Assembly: GCA_027489535.1 (NCBI GenBank)
Contig: JAIXZO010000022.1
Location: 62,001-126,000 of the forward strand
Origin: Hyphomicrobiales bacterium
GTDB lineage: Bacteria; Pseudomonadota; Alphaproteobacteria; Rhizobiales; Beijerinckiaceae
Length of the DNA stretch: 64,000 nucleotides
Direction of reading: 5' to 3'
Shown here: one piece after another, positions 25,447-34,563 of the stretch
Numbering within the stretch: position 1 is the first letter of the stretch
How the letters are laid out: every line of letters begins with the position of its first letter
Position numbers and translations under genes: made by a program
The notes under the pieces: model-generated
What the model was told of the DNA's origin: nothing
The model's input: the letters and a program-made list of their open reading frames with translations, nothing else
Database searches by the model: none

Positions 25447-26106
25447 GTGCCCAGCGATGCGCATCAGCTTCGTCGAGAGGAAATCCACGCCGTGCTGCGG
25501 CGGGAGATCGTTTCGTGCGCGCTGCAACCCGGCGCGGCATTGTATGAAGGCGTGCTCGCCGAGCGTTTCGGCGTGAGCAAATCCCCCATCCGAGACGCCC
25601 TTTCTCGGCTCGCGGCGGAGCGTCTGGTCACGGTTCAGCCCCGCAAGGGTTACCGCGTCGCCCCCGTCTCGATTTCCGATGCCGCCGAATTGTTCGAATT
25701 TAGGTCGATGCTGGAGCAGGCCTGTGCAACGATCACGGCCGAAAAAGCCTCCGACGTCGCTCTCTCCGCATTGGATCGGTTTCGGTCGGCCGAACCTTGG
25801 GGCGGTGAAGAGGGTTTCGTCGCCTACAACAGAGAATTCCACGGTGCCGTGCTCGATCTTTGCCCCAACCGGCGCATGCGCGATGCCGCGCGGGATCTCA
25901 TCGAGCAGTTCGACAGGCTCGTTCTGACGAGCGTCGGCGCCATGAACGACCGCAATGTCGATCTGCTCGTCGCCGAGCACGTCGCCATCATCGACGCATT
26001 GCAGGCCCGCGAGGGTCGCGAAGCGGGAAAGCTCCTCGTCCGCCACGTCGAGCGCGCGCGCAAAAGGGTCATGAAGGCCCTCGCCGACGCGCCGGTGGTG
26101 CCCTGA
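25447..26106 (+). CDS. GntR family regulator, FCD type (first)
   Basis: A 219-aa FadR-like regulator. The winged helix-turn-helix is at residues 10-75, with EGVLAERFGVSKSPIRDALS as the recognition region and VTVQPRKGYRVAPVS as the wing. A helical FCD ligand domain follows (FRSMLEQACATI, NREFHGAVLDLCPN). It starts with GTG at 25447. It lies between a divergent hydrolase/lyase pair and the molybdenum hydroxylase genes, 27 bases upstream of the latter, so it probably controls both. The effector is unknown. Confidence 0.88.
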   Translation: MPSDAHQLRREEIHAVLRREIVSCALQPGAALYEGVLAERFGVSKSPIRDALSRLAAERLVTVQPRKGYRVAPVSISDAAELFEFRSMLEQACATITAEKASDVALSALDRFRSAEPWGGEEGFVAYNREFHGAVLDLCPNRRMRDAARDLIEQFDRLVLTSVGAMNDRNVDLLVAEHVAIIDALQAREGREAGKLLVRHVERARKRVMKALADAPVVP

Positions 26107-26133
26107 AATGATCCTTTCGTTACGAGTATCCGC

Positions 26134-26709
26134 ATGAAGATCGACGTCAGCTTCACCGTTCCCGTTCCGCCTGACCGCGCTTGGCCGCTGTTGCTGGACG
26201 TGCCGCGCATCGCGCCCTGTGTGCCCGGCGCGTCGTTGTCCGAGCAGATCGGCGAGAACCGCTACAAGGGTCAGGCGACGGTCAAGGTCGGCCCCGTGCA
26301 GCTCTCCTTCGCCGGCGAAGCCCAGATCACCGACATCGACGACGCGAACCGCACGGCCCGGGTCATCGCGAAGGGGATGGACCAAAAGGGCCGCGGCAGC
26401 GCCTCGGCCACGGCGGATTTCGCCTTGCATCCCGACGGTGACGGCACGCGCGTGGACGTGGCGACCGACATCCAGCTCGTCGGTGCGGTGGCGCAATACG
26501 GTCGCGCGACGGGTCTGATCAAGGACATCGCCTCCCAGATCGTGGACCAGTTCGCGGTCAATCTGCGCGCCGAGATCGCGGCCGAGAACGGCGAGGAACC
26601 GGACGCCGCCGCACCGGCCGCCAACCGCGATCTTTCCGCCCTCAAGCTCATCGGCGGCGCGATCAAATCGAAATTCCGCCGCAGCGGCGGCGAAGACGAG
26701 AACAGGTAA
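26134..26709 (+). CDS. CoxG-like SRPBCC protein
   Basis: A 191-aa protein. The N-terminal 145 residues match the CoxG/SRPBCC pattern, opening with MKIDVSFTVPVPPDRAW and continuing LPGASL-type VPGASLSEQIGENRYKG. A charged tail follows (GEEPDAAAPAANRD). CoxG proteins accompany CO-dehydrogenase-family hydroxylases and help recruit the enzyme to the membrane. It is 4 bases before the FAD-subunit gene. Confidence 0.85.
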   Translation: MKIDVSFTVPVPPDRAWPLLLDVPRIAPCVPGASLSEQIGENRYKGQATVKVGPVQLSFAGEAQITDIDDANRTARVIAKGMDQKGRGSASATADFALHPDGDGTRVDVATDIQLVGAVAQYGRATGLIKDIASQIVDQFAVNLRAEIAAENGEEPDAAAPAANRDLSALKLIGGAIKSKFRRSGGEDENR

Positions 26710-26713
26710 TCCG

Positions 26714-27577
26714 ATGAAGGCCCCTCCTTTCGCCTATCACGACCCGCGATCCGTCGAAGAACTCACGGGATTGCTGGGCACGCTCGAAAACGTCCGCATT
26801 CTCGCGGGCGGGCAATCGCTGATGCCCATGCTCAACATGCGCTATTCGATGCCGGACCACGTCGTCGACATCAACCGCATCGCCGATCTCGATTACGTTC
26901 GACGGGTCGAGGGCGGGCTGCGCATCGGGGCCATGACGCGCCAGCGCACGCTGGAGCGCGACCCGTTGGTGGCGCAATATGCGCCCGTTCTCGTCGAGGC
27001 GCTGCATTGGGTCGGTCACGTCCAGACCCGCAGCCGCGGCACCTTCGGCGGCAGCCTCTGCCATCTCGATCCGGCCTCCGAGCAACCCTGCGTCGCGGCG
27101 CTCTTCGACGCGACCTTGCACGTGGCCGGCGCGCGCGGCGAACGCGACGTGTCGATCCATGACTGGGTGCTCGGCTACATGACGCCGGCCATTGAGCCCG
27201 ACGAGGCGCTCGTGGGCATCACGCTGCGGACCTGGGACGGGCCGCACGGATACGGCTTCGAGGAATTCGCCCGCCGACACGGCGACTACGCCATCGTCGC
27301 GGCGGGCGCACTCGTCGCGCTCGACGGGGCGGGCAAGATTTCCCGCGCCGCGATCTCGATCGCCGGCGTCGACGTCAAGCCGATCCGGTTGACCGAAGCC
27401 GAAACGATGCTGACCGGCGGCCCGGCGGATGCCGGCGCGATCGCAGCGGCCGCCGAGGTCGCACGCGGTCTCGAATGCATGAGCGACGCTCAGATCAGCG
27501 GCGACTATCGCCGCCGTCTTGCAACGACGCTGACCCGACGCGCGCTCGACAAAGCCGTCAAGCGCGCCCGCGGCTGA
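26714..27577 (+). CDS. molybdenum hydroxylase, FAD-binding medium subunit (CoxM-like)
   Basis: A 287-aa subunit. FAD-binding elements are ILAGGQSLMPMLNMR (about residues 30-44) and, in the second, RSRGTFGGSLCHLDPASEQP. The latter differs slightly from the usual TIGGNxAHADPAAE pattern. It transfers electrons from the 2Fe-2S subunit to an acceptor. It is part of the four-gene G-M-S-L cluster. Confidence 0.9.
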   Translation: MKAPPFAYHDPRSVEELTGLLGTLENVRILAGGQSLMPMLNMRYSMPDHVVDINRIADLDYVRRVEGGLRIGAMTRQRTLERDPLVAQYAPVLVEALHWVGHVQTRSRGTFGGSLCHLDPASEQPCVAALFDATLHVAGARGERDVSIHDWVLGYMTPAIEPDEALVGITLRTWDGPHGYGFEEFARRHGDYAIVAAGALVALDGAGKISRAAISIAGVDVKPIRLTEAETMLTGGPADAGAIAAAAEVARGLECMSDAQISGDYRRRLATTLTRRALDKAVKRARG

Positions 27578-27605
27578 CCCATTTCAGAAAGATCGGAGAC
27601 GACAG

Positions 27606-28097
27606 ATGGACGTCGAAGAGAAGAGGCGCATCAGCCTCGTCGTGAACGGCCGCAAGATCGAGCGCGAGGTCTCGCCGCGCAAGCATCTCGGCGATTTCCT
27701 GCGTGAGGACCTGCGTCTCACCGGGACTCATCTCGGTTGCGAGCACGGGGTGTGCGGCTCCTGCACCGTCATCGCGGACGGCGTGCTCGTGCGCTCCTGC
27801 CTGATGCTGGCGATACAGGCCGACGGCATGGTTTTGCGGACGGTCGAGGGTCTTGCGGAGCCGGACGGCACGCTGCATCCGATTCAGGAAGCCTTTCACG
27901 AAAAGCACGGGCTGCAATGCGGCTTCTGCACGCCGGGCATGCTGACCACTCTGGCGGCCGTCATCGAGGAAAATCCTTCGATCGACGAAGCCGGCATCCG
28001 TGAAGCCATTTCGGGCAACATCTGTCGTTGCACCGGCTACGAAACCATCGTCGATGCCGCGCTTTCGGCTGCGGCCACCATGCGCCAAGGCGCTTGA
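27606..28097 (+). CDS. molybdenum hydroxylase, 2Fe-2S small subunit (CoxS-like)
   Basis: A 163-aa subunit with both conserved clusters. The plant-type ferredoxin cysteines are C45, C50, C53 and C65 (GCEHGVCGSCTV). The helical-domain cysteines are C105, C108, C140 and C142 (QCGFCTPGM and NICRCTGYE). It is intact and of normal length, and sits between the FAD and molybdopterin subunit genes. Confidence 0.93.
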   Translation: MDVEEKRRISLVVNGRKIEREVSPRKHLGDFLREDLRLTGTHLGCEHGVCGSCTVIADGVLVRSCLMLAIQADGMVLRTVEGLAEPDGTLHPIQEAFHEKHGLQCGFCTPGMLTTLAAVIEENPSIDEAGIREAISGNICRCTGYETIVDAALSAAATMRQGA

Positions 28098-28108
28098 GGA
28101 GTACGAAC

Positions 28109-30445
28109 ATGGGCGCGCGTTATTTCGGAGCCTCCGTCCGCCGGCTCGAAGACCCCAAACTGATCACCGGCCGCGGCACCTATGTCGACGACATCTCGGT
28201 CGCCGGCATGATGCATGTCGCCTTCGTCCGCAGCCCCCATGCGCATGCGACGATCAACTCCATCGACGCGTCGATGGCGCGCGAGATGCCGGGCGTTCAC
28301 GCCGTCCTCGCCGCCGACGATTTCGAGGGCAAGGCCGACAAGCCCATGATCCTCCCGGTCCCCGCACCGATCATCAAACAGGCGAAGACGCAGTATCCGC
28401 TCGCCCGCGGCTCCGTGCATCACGTGGGCGACCCGGTCGCGGTGGTCGTTGCGGAAACGCGCGCACTGGCCGAGGACGCGGCCGCGATGGTGATGGTGGA
28501 CTACGATCCCCTCCCCGCCTCCGTCGATCTCGCCCATGCGCTCGACCCCGGTGCGCCGCTCGCCCATGCGGACTCGCCCGACAATCTGATCGCCACGCTC
28601 AAGGGCGGGTTCGGCGACGCGGCAGGCATCTTCGCCAAGGCGCCGCACGTGTTCACCGAGCGGCTCGAACTGCACCGCGGCGGCTGTCACTCCATGGAAT
28701 GCCGCGGCGTCGTCGTGCGTCCCGACCCCATGGGCGGCCGGTTCGAGATGTGGAACTCGACGCAGGTGCCCTACATGGTGCGCCGCTATCTGGCCCAGTA
28801 TCTCGGCTTGGAAGAAAACGCGATCCGCGTCGCCGCGCCCGACGTCGGCGGCGGCTTCGGCCCGAAGGCCGTGGTCTATGCCGAGGAGTACGCGGTCTCT
28901 TTGGCGGCGCTGCATCTCGGCATCCCGCTCAAATGGATCGAAGATCGTCGCGAGCATTTCGTGGCGACGACGCAGCAGCGCGACCAGATATGGGACCTCG
29001 AAGTCGCTGCGGATGCGGACGGCCGCCTGCTCGCCGTTCGCGGGACATGCCTGCACGACAACGGCGCCTACATCCCCTACGGCATCGTGCTGGCCGCCAC
29101 GGCGATGGCCGCCTTTCCGGGTCCCTACGCGCTCGAATCCGTCGACGTGACGATCCATTCGATCTTCACCAACATGGTGCCGAACACGCCGGTGCGCGGC
29201 GCGGCCCGACCGAACACCTGCTTCGTGCTCGAACGGCTCGTCGATCTCGTCGCGCAGAAGCTCGGGCTCGACCCGGCCGAGGTGCGCCGCCGCAGCTATG
29301 TCCGCCCGGATCAGATGCCCTACACCACCGGCATGAAGGCCCGCGACGGATCGGTCGTCGCCTATGACAGCGGCGACTACCAAGGCTGCCTCGACCTCGC
29401 CTTCGCGAAATACGGCGCGGATTTCCGGGCCCGTCAGGCGGCGGCGCGCGCGGAGGGCCGTTATCTCGGCATGGGCATGGCGAGCTATGTCGAAGACACC
29501 GGCCTCGCGCCCTTCGAAGGCGCCACCATCCGCGTGCAGCCCGACGGCAAGATCCACCTGCAGACCGGCGCGGCCGCGCAGGGCCAAGGCCACAAGACCG
29601 TCTTCGCCCAAATCGCCGCCGACCTTCTCGGTGTGCGCTTCGAGGACGTGACGGTCGAGGCCGCCGACACCGCAGCCTTCCCGCTCGGCATCGGCACGGT
29701 CGCGAGCCGCGTCGCCGTCGTGGGCGGCTCGTCCGTCCACATGGCCGCGACCGAAGTCCGCACCAAGGCGATCAAGGTCGGCGCGACGCTGCTCGAAGCC
29801 TCCGAATCCGATTTGGAACTGGAAGGCGGCTTCGTGAAGGTGGCGGGCACCGACCGCAAGATCGGGCTCGGCGAAATCGCCCTCAAGCTCAACGGCCTGT
29901 TCGGCTCGCCGATGATGAAGGGCGTCGAGCCCGGCCTCGCCGCCACCTCCTATTTCGAAGCGCGCGAACTCACCTTCGCAAACGGTTCGAACATCTGCGA
30001 GGTCGAGGTGGACGTCGACACCGGCGCGGTGAAGATCCTGCGCTACGTGGTGGCGCATGACTGCGGCAAGCTCATCAATCCGATGCTGGTCGACGGCCAG
30101 ATCCGCGGCGGCGTTGTTCACGGCATCGGCAATGCGCTCTACGAGCGCATGATCTACGACGAGAGCGGTCAGCCGCTGACCACCAATTATGGCGAATACC
30201 TGCTGCCCTTGGCGAGCGAAATGCCGCGCATCGAGATCGTGCATATGGAATCCCCCTCGCCGCGCAATCCGCTCGGCGTGAAGGGTGCGGGCGAAGGCGG
30301 AACCATCCCGGCCGCCGCCGCCGTGATCGCGGCGGTGGAAGATGCCCTTGCGCCCTTCGACGTGCGCATCAAGAGGCACCCGATCTCGCCGCAGGACATC
30401 GTGGAAATGATCGATGCGGGAATGCCCGCACTCGCGGCCGAATAG
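28109..30445 (+). CDS. molybdenum hydroxylase, Mo-pterin large subunit (CoxL-like)
   Basis: A 778-aa catalytic subunit of the xanthine dehydrogenase/CO dehydrogenase superfamily. Motifs include the N-terminal RRLEDPKLITGRGTYVDD, DVGGGFGPKA, and the catalytic-Glu region VKGAGEGGTIP near the C-terminus. The active-site loop reads PVRGAARPNTCF. The AYRCSFR loop of genuine (form I) CO dehydrogenase is absent, so this is more likely a hydroxylase of an aromatic, N-heterocyclic or aldehyde substrate. The ATG at 28109 is 11 bases after the small-subunit stop. Confidence 0.9.
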   Translation: MGARYFGASVRRLEDPKLITGRGTYVDDISVAGMMHVAFVRSPHAHATINSIDASMAREMPGVHAVLAADDFEGKADKPMILPVPAPIIKQAKTQYPLARGSVHHVGDPVAVVVAETRALAEDAAAMVMVDYDPLPASVDLAHALDPGAPLAHADSPDNLIATLKGGFGDAAGIFAKAPHVFTERLELHRGGCHSMECRGVVVRPDPMGGRFEMWNSTQVPYMVRRYLAQYLGLEENAIRVAAPDVGGGFGPKAVVYAEEYAVSLAALHLGIPLKWIEDRREHFVATTQQRDQIWDLEVAADADGRLLAVRGTCLHDNGAYIPYGIVLAATAMAAFPGPYALESVDVTIHSIFTNMVPNTPVRGAARPNTCFVLERLVDLVAQKLGLDPAEVRRRSYVRPDQMPYTTGMKARDGSVVAYDSGDYQGCLDLAFAKYGADFRARQAAARAEGRYLGMGMASYVEDTGLAPFEGATIRVQPDGKIHLQTGAAAQGQGHKTVFAQIAADLLGVRFEDVTVEAADTAAFPLGIGTVASRVAVVGGSSVHMAATEVRTKAIKVGATLLEASESDLELEGGFVKVAGTDRKIGLGEIALKLNGLFGSPMMKGVEPGLAATSYFEARELTFANGSNICEVEVDVDTGAVKILRYVVAHDCGKLINPMLVDGQIRGGVVHGIGNALYERMIYDESGQPLTTNYGEYLLPLASEMPRIEIVHMESPSPRNPLGVKGAGEGGTIPAAAAVIAAVEDALAPFDVRIKRHPISPQDIVEMIDAGMPALAAE

Positions 30446-30526
30446 GCCGTTTTCGCGTCGCCGCGATCCGCGCTACAAAGCTCGGAACGCGGCGACGTTC
30501 GCCGGCCGCAGCCCGGAGATGCCATC

Positions 30527-31510
30527 ATGACCACCCGTCGCATCGTGCTCGGCGGCCTCGCCGCAGCTTTGGCGGCCCCCGCCTTCGTCGGCAGGGCGAG
30601 CGCCCAGGCATGGTCTCCGACCAAAACCGTCGTGATGGTGGTACCCTACCCTGCGGGCGGACCGACCGACGCGGCGGCACGCATCATCGCGCAGGACATC
30701 GCCGTTACGCTCGGCCAATCGGTGATCGTCGAGAACCAGCCCGGCGCGTCCGGGTCCATCGGTACCCGCCGCGTCGCCAAAGGCGAGCCCGACGGGCATC
30801 TGATCGTGCTCGGCAATAACCAGACGCATGCCACCAACGTCTCCTTGCTGAAGGACGGCGGCGGCTATGATCCCGTCAAGGATTTCGTCCCGCTGGCGGG
30901 CATCGCCGACCTGCAGCACGTGCTCGTCGTCCGCAACGACTTCGCGACGTCGGTGCAGGATCTGGTGCGCATAGCCAAGGCCGATCCCGGCAAGCTCAAC
31001 TACGGCTCCACCGGCCCGGGCTCCGGCTCGCATCTCACGATGGAATTGTTCAAGGTCCGCACCGGCATCGACATGACGCATGTGCCCTTCCGGGGCGCCG
31101 CGCCTTTGGCGCAGGAGATCGCGGCCGGCCGCATCGACGCGTCGTTCGCCACGCTTCCCTCCGTGCTCGGCCAGATTCAAGGCGGGCTGATGAAGGCGCT
31201 GGCGCTCGCCTCAGGTGCCCGATCCGATTTGCTCCCCGGCGTTCCCATGCTGCGCGAAAGCGGCGTACCGGATGCCGAGGGCGATTCCTGGCTCGCGCTG
31301 TTCGCACCGGCCGGCATCCCCGCTCCGGCGCGCGAACGCCTCTCGAAGGCCATCCTCGACGCTCTCGCCAAGCCCGCCGTACGAGAGGCGATCACCAAGC
31401 AGGGGATCGCGTTGAACGTCCGCGACGGCGCGGCCTTCGCGGCCTATCAGGTCGAAGAAGTGAGGAAATGGGCCGACGTGGCGCGCATCGCCAAGGTCGT
31501 GGTGGATTGA
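30527..31510 (+). CDS. Bug/TctC family substrate-binding protein
   Basis: A 327-aa periplasmic binding protein of the tripartite tricarboxylate transporter type. The signal peptide TTRRIVLGGLAAALAAPAFV ends near RASAQA; the paired arginines may make it a Tat substrate. Family hallmarks follow: VVPYPAGGPTDAAARIIAQ, ENQPGASGSIGTRRVAK and YGSTGPGSGSHLTMELF. No TctA/TctB membrane partners are nearby, so it is an orphan, as is common for Bug proteins. It lies 81 bases after the large subunit and probably binds the pathway's carboxylate. Confidence 0.9.
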   Translation: MTTRRIVLGGLAAALAAPAFVGRASAQAWSPTKTVVMVVPYPAGGPTDAAARIIAQDIAVTLGQSVIVENQPGASGSIGTRRVAKGEPDGHLIVLGNNQTHATNVSLLKDGGGYDPVKDFVPLAGIADLQHVLVVRNDFATSVQDLVRIAKADPGKLNYGSTGPGSGSHLTMELFKVRTGIDMTHVPFRGAAPLAQEIAAGRIDASFATLPSVLGQIQGGLMKALALASGARSDLLPGVPMLRESGVPDAEGDSWLALFAPAGIPAPARERLSKAILDALAKPAVREAITKQGIALNVRDGAAFAAYQVEEVRKWADVARIAKVVVD

Positions 31511-31515
31511 TCGAG

Positions 31516-31539
31516 GAGGCGACGGGAAGCCGTCGCCTC
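31516..31539. terminator. bidirectional hairpin between convergent genes
   Basis: A 10-bp perfect stem GAGGCGACGG / CCGTCGCCTC with a GAAG loop lies between the ends of the plus-strand binding-protein gene and the minus-strand amidase gene. There is no T-tract. It probably marks transcript ends for both directions. Confidence 0.6.
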
Positions 31540-31540
31540 G

Positions 31541-32899
31541 CTACGCGCCCGCCGCGCGCTGATAGGCGTCCGCCAATTTCAGCAGCAAGGCTTCCGCATA
31601 GGGTCGCCCGACGAGCTGCATCGAAAGCGGCATGCCGTCAGCATCGAATCCGCACGGCACGGCGACGGCGGGCAGGCCGAGATAGTTGATCGAACGCGTG
31701 CATCGCGTGATCGCGCCGATGACGGCGGCGATGTCCTGCGGCGACCCTTCCGTTGTCGCGGCGATCGTCGGCACATGCACCGGCAGCGTCGGGATCAAGA
31801 TCACGTCGGCCCCGGCGAATGCCTCCGCCAGGAAAGTCTCGGTCGTCGGGCCGCGCAGGGCCAGCGCCTCGACATAGCGCGTGGCAGGATAGAACAAGCC
31901 GGGCTCGATGCGCCCGCGCACCTGATCGGCATAATCCTGCGGCCGCTCGGCCAGCCATTTGCGGTGGATCGTCGCCGCTTCCGCCGTCATCAGCACATGC
32001 GCGCCGGTGTTGGCGAAGCTCATGTCCGGAGCGACGGTGTCCTTGGTCGCGACGCCCAATTCCGCGAATATCCGAACGGCTTCGCGCAAGGCGGCCTCCA
32101 CGGCGGGCACAACCGCTTCGCGGAAATAGCCGCCGACGACGGCCATCGAAACGCCCCTCACCGCGCCGTCGCAAGCGTCGGCATGGCGCGAACCCGTTCC
32201 CGCGATCACGTCGAACAGAAGCGCGGCGTCCGCGGCGGAGCGGGCAATCGGTCCCACGCAGTCGAGGGACTGCGACAGCGGCATTACGCCTGCGGTCGGC
32301 ACCAGTCCCCAGGTCGGCTTCAGCCCCACCACGCCGCACATGGCCGCCGGATGGCGGATCGAGCCGCCGGTATCCGTCCCGAGCGCCGCCGGGATCACGC
32401 CTGCGGCGACGGCCGCGCCCGATCCGCTGGAGGATCCGCCGGAGCAATGAGCCGCACTGCGGGGATTGAGTCCGTGACCGTAATGGCCGTTGAATCCGGT
32501 CGGAGAAAGCGCGAATTCAGCCAAATGGAGCCTGCCGCAATCGACCGCCCCGGCCGCGTCCAGCCGTTCGATGACAGTGGCCGTCGTCGCGGCCTTGAAG
32601 TCCTTGCGGATGATGCTGCCGCCGGTCGAAATCTCGCCCTTGCGGTAGAACAGATCCTTGTGGGCCAAAGGCACGCCGTGCAGCGGACCCGGCTTGCAGC
32701 CCGACGCGCGCGCCTTGTCGGCGGCCCGCGCCTGTTCGAGCGCCTGATCCCGCCGCAGCGAGATGACCGCATTGAGCGCCCTGCCCGGCCCTTCGAGCCG
32801 CGAAAGAGCCTCTTCGGTCGCACGTTCCGCAGAAACGGACCCGTCGCGCAGCGCGCCTGCCAGTGCGACGAGCGAGAGACCGGCCGTCGCGTCGCTCAT
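31541..32899 (-). CDS. Amidase-signature hydrolase
   Basis: A 452-aa amidase. The Ser-cisSer-Lys triad is identifiable as Lys81 (LAHKDLFYRKG), cis-Ser156 (SGGSSSGSGAAVA) and nucleophile Ser180 (GTDTGGSIRHP). The family cleaves amides, carbamates or ureides in the cytosol. Its start overlaps the stop of the 70-aa gene upstream as ATGA. It is the last gene of the 11-gene operon starting at 41039, so it likely acts on an amide imported by the Liv-type transporter. GatA is unlikely because there is no gatB context. Confidence 0.9.
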   Translation of the reverse strand: MSDATAGLSLVALAGALRDGSVSAERATEEALSRLEGPGRALNAVISLRRDQALEQARAADKARASGCKPGPLHGVPLAHKDLFYRKGEISTGGSIIRKDFKAATTATVIERLDAAGAVDCGRLHLAEFALSPTGFNGHYGHGLNPRSAAHCSGGSSSGSGAAVAAGVIPAALGTDTGGSIRHPAAMCGVVGLKPTWGLVPTAGVMPLSQSLDCVGPIARSAADAALLFDVIAGTGSRHADACDGAVRGVSMAVVGGYFREAVVPAVEAALREAVRIFAELGVATKDTVAPDMSFANTGAHVLMTAEAATIHRKWLAERPQDYADQVRGRIEPGLFYPATRYVEALALRGPTTETFLAEAFAGADVILIPTLPVHVPTIAATTEGSPQDIAAVIGAITRCTRSINYLGLPAVAVPCGFDADGMPLSMQLVGRPYAEALLLKLADAYQRAAGA

Positions 32900-33108
32900 C
32901 GCGTCTGATCCTTCAAACGGGAGAACAGCGCTTCGAGGCTGCGGGGATCGGAATCGAGCGTGAGGCGACGATCCGCCTCGGCGACTGTCGCCGCATTCAT
33001 CGCGACCACGAGATCGCGATGCCGGGCGGCGCGTTCGGCGGTCGCGGCGACGTCGTTGAGGCGGTCGGCGACCGCCGCGAGAAGCGCCTCGTCCGCCGGC
33101 GCGCTCAT
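32896..33108 (-). CDS. 70-aa helical protein, possible amidase partner
   Basis: A small mostly helical protein (LLAAVADRLNDVAATAERAA, then RRLTLDSDPRSLEALFSRL). I do not recognise a domain with certainty. It overlaps livF upstream (ATGA) and the amidase downstream (ATGA), so all three are coupled. Position and size recall GatC and the AtzG-type partners that stabilise amidase-signature enzymes; that role is an inference from context. Confidence 0.55.
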   Translation of the reverse strand: MSAPADEALLAAVADRLNDVAATAERAARHRDLVVAMNAATVAEADRRLTLDSDPRSLEALFSRLKDQTR

Positions 33109-33815
33109 CCGCCGTGCACCCCGAGCCACCGTTCGACCGTGCTCATGTCGGCCTTCAACGCCGCCGTCGTGCCGGAATGGACGACCTTGCCGGTCTCCAT
33201 GATGTAGACCCGGCTCGCCGCCTCCAGCGCGCTGTAGAGATTTTGTTCGACCAGCAGGATGCCGAGGCCCGTCTTGCCGAGGTCGATGATGACCTCTTCG
33301 AGCCTCTGCACCATCACCGGCGCGAGACCTTCGGAAGGCTCGTCCATCAGGATCAGTTCAGGGTCCTGCATCAGCGCGCGGGCCACGGCCAACATGCCGC
33401 GCTCGCCGCCCGAGAGCTGGCTGCCGCGATGGTTCTTGCGTTCTCCGAGCCGCTTGAACGCGTCGAACACGCGCTCGATGGTCCAGCCCTCCTTCACGCG
33501 CGGGCTCTTGAGCATCGTCAGATGCTCCGTCACCGTCAGCGACGAGAACAAGCGGCGGCCCTGCGGCACGATGGCGATCTTGCGCGAGGCGATCTCGTGC
33601 GGCTTGAGGCCGGAGATGCGCTCGCCCTTCCACAGCACCTCGCCGCCGCGCACCGTCGGCGGCGTCAGGCCCATGATGGAGCGGATCAGCGTGGTCTTGC
33701 CCATGCCGTTGCGGCCGAGAAGCGCGACGATCTCGCCGGGGCTCACCTCCAGCGACGTGCCGTGCAGCACATGGGCGTCGCCGTAGTAGGAATGAAGATC
33801 GCGAACCTCAAGCAT
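33105..33815 (-). CDS. livF: ABC transporter ATPase, LivF type
   Basis: A 236-aa ATPase of the branched-chain amino acid (HAAT) family. Walker A is LLGRNGMGKTT, the signature lies in QLSGGERGMLAVARAL, Walker B is LILMDEPSEGLAP, and the C-terminus is YIMETGKVVHSG. The ATG at 33815 overlaps the livG end by 8 bases; an upstream extension is inside livG. Substrates of the family go beyond Leu/Ile/Val to amides, urea and aromatic acids. Confidence 0.92.
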   Translation of the reverse strand: MLEVRDLHSYYGDAHVLHGTSLEVSPGEIVALLGRNGMGKTTLIRSIMGLTPPTVRGGEVLWKGERISGLKPHEIASRKIAIVPQGRRLFSSLTVTEHLTMLKSPRVKEGWTIERVFDAFKRLGERKNHRGSQLSGGERGMLAVARALMQDPELILMDEPSEGLAPVMVQRLEEVIIDLGKTGLGILLVEQNLYSALEAASRVYIMETGKVVHSGTTAALKADMSTVERWLGVHGG

Positions 33816-34563
33816 GGCGCGGCTTGCCCAAATAGACTTCCTGAACGGCGGCATTGCCGCGAATGGCGTCGGGCGTCGCTTCGACGAGAATGCGGCCCTC
33901 GTGCAGGCAGGTGACGTTGTCGACGAGCCCGAGCACGAGATCCATGTCGTGCTCGATCAGCACGAGCGTGAGATCGCGGGGCAGTTCGCGGATGATTTCC
34001 ACGACGATGGACCGCTCGTTGGGCGAGAGGCCCGCAGCCGGTTCGTCCAGCAGCAGAAGCGTGGGCTTCATGACCAGAGACAGCGCGAGTTCGAGCTGAC
34101 GTTGCTCGCCATAGGAAAGTTCGCGCACTTCCGTGTTGCGACGTCCGCCGAGGCGCACGCGGTCCAGCGCCCGGTCTGCGCGTTCGCGCTCGTCGCCGTC
34201 GAAGTCGCGCCGTCCGAACAGCGAGAACTTCTTCGGAGAGAGGCCGCGCAGCGCGAGGAGCATGTTCTCCTCGACCGTCAGCTGGTTGAACAGATTGGTG
34301 ATCTGGAACGTGCGGGCCATGCCGCGCGCCGCGCGCTTCTCCGGCGGCATGCGGGTCACGTCCGCGCCTTCGAACACCACCCGACCTTCGGTCGGCGGAT
34401 ACATGCCGGTCACGGCATTGAAGAGCGTCGTCTTGCCCGCGCCGTTCGGCCCGATCAACGCACGCCGTTCGCCGCGGGTCACGGTGGTGGACACGCCGTC
34501 CACAGCCCGGAGGGCGCCGAAGGCGACGGCCACGTTTTCGAGAGTGAGGATCGATTCTGCCAC
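33808..34563 (-). CDS. livG: ABC transporter ATPase, LivG type
   Basis: A 251-aa ATPase. Walker A is LIGPNGAGKTTLFNAVTG, followed by GMARTFQITNLFNQLTVEEN, the signature ELSYGEQRQLELALSL and Walker B LLLLDEPAAGLSP. The length and C-terminal extension (CLHEGRILVEATPDAIRGN) are LivG-like. The start is GTG at 34563; there is no ATG in frame before the Walker A region at a suitable distance. Confidence 0.92.
   Translation of the reverse strand: MAESILTLENVAVAFGALRAVDGVSTTVTRGERRALIGPNGAGKTTLFNAVTGMYPPTEGRVVFEGADVTRMPPEKRAARGMARTFQITNLFNQLTVEENMLLALRGLSPKKFSLFGRRDFDGDERERADRALDRVRLGGRRNTEVRELSYGEQRQLELALSLVMKPTLLLLDEPAAGLSPNERSIVVEIIRELPRDLTLVLIEHDMDLVLGLVDNVTCLHEGRILVEATPDAIRGNAAVQEVYLGKPRHA

Noticed and set aside
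28037-30379. 780-codon open frame on the minus strand opposite the molybdenum hydroxylase large subunit
   Set aside because: It is an antisense shadow of a clear family member in GC-rich DNA; the translation is low in complexity (His, Arg, Ala, Asp-rich) and matches no family.
28109-30445. Calling this cluster aerobic CO dehydrogenase (coxL)
   Set aside because: The AYRCSFR loop that defines form I CoxL is missing; only the general molybdenum hydroxylase family can be supported.
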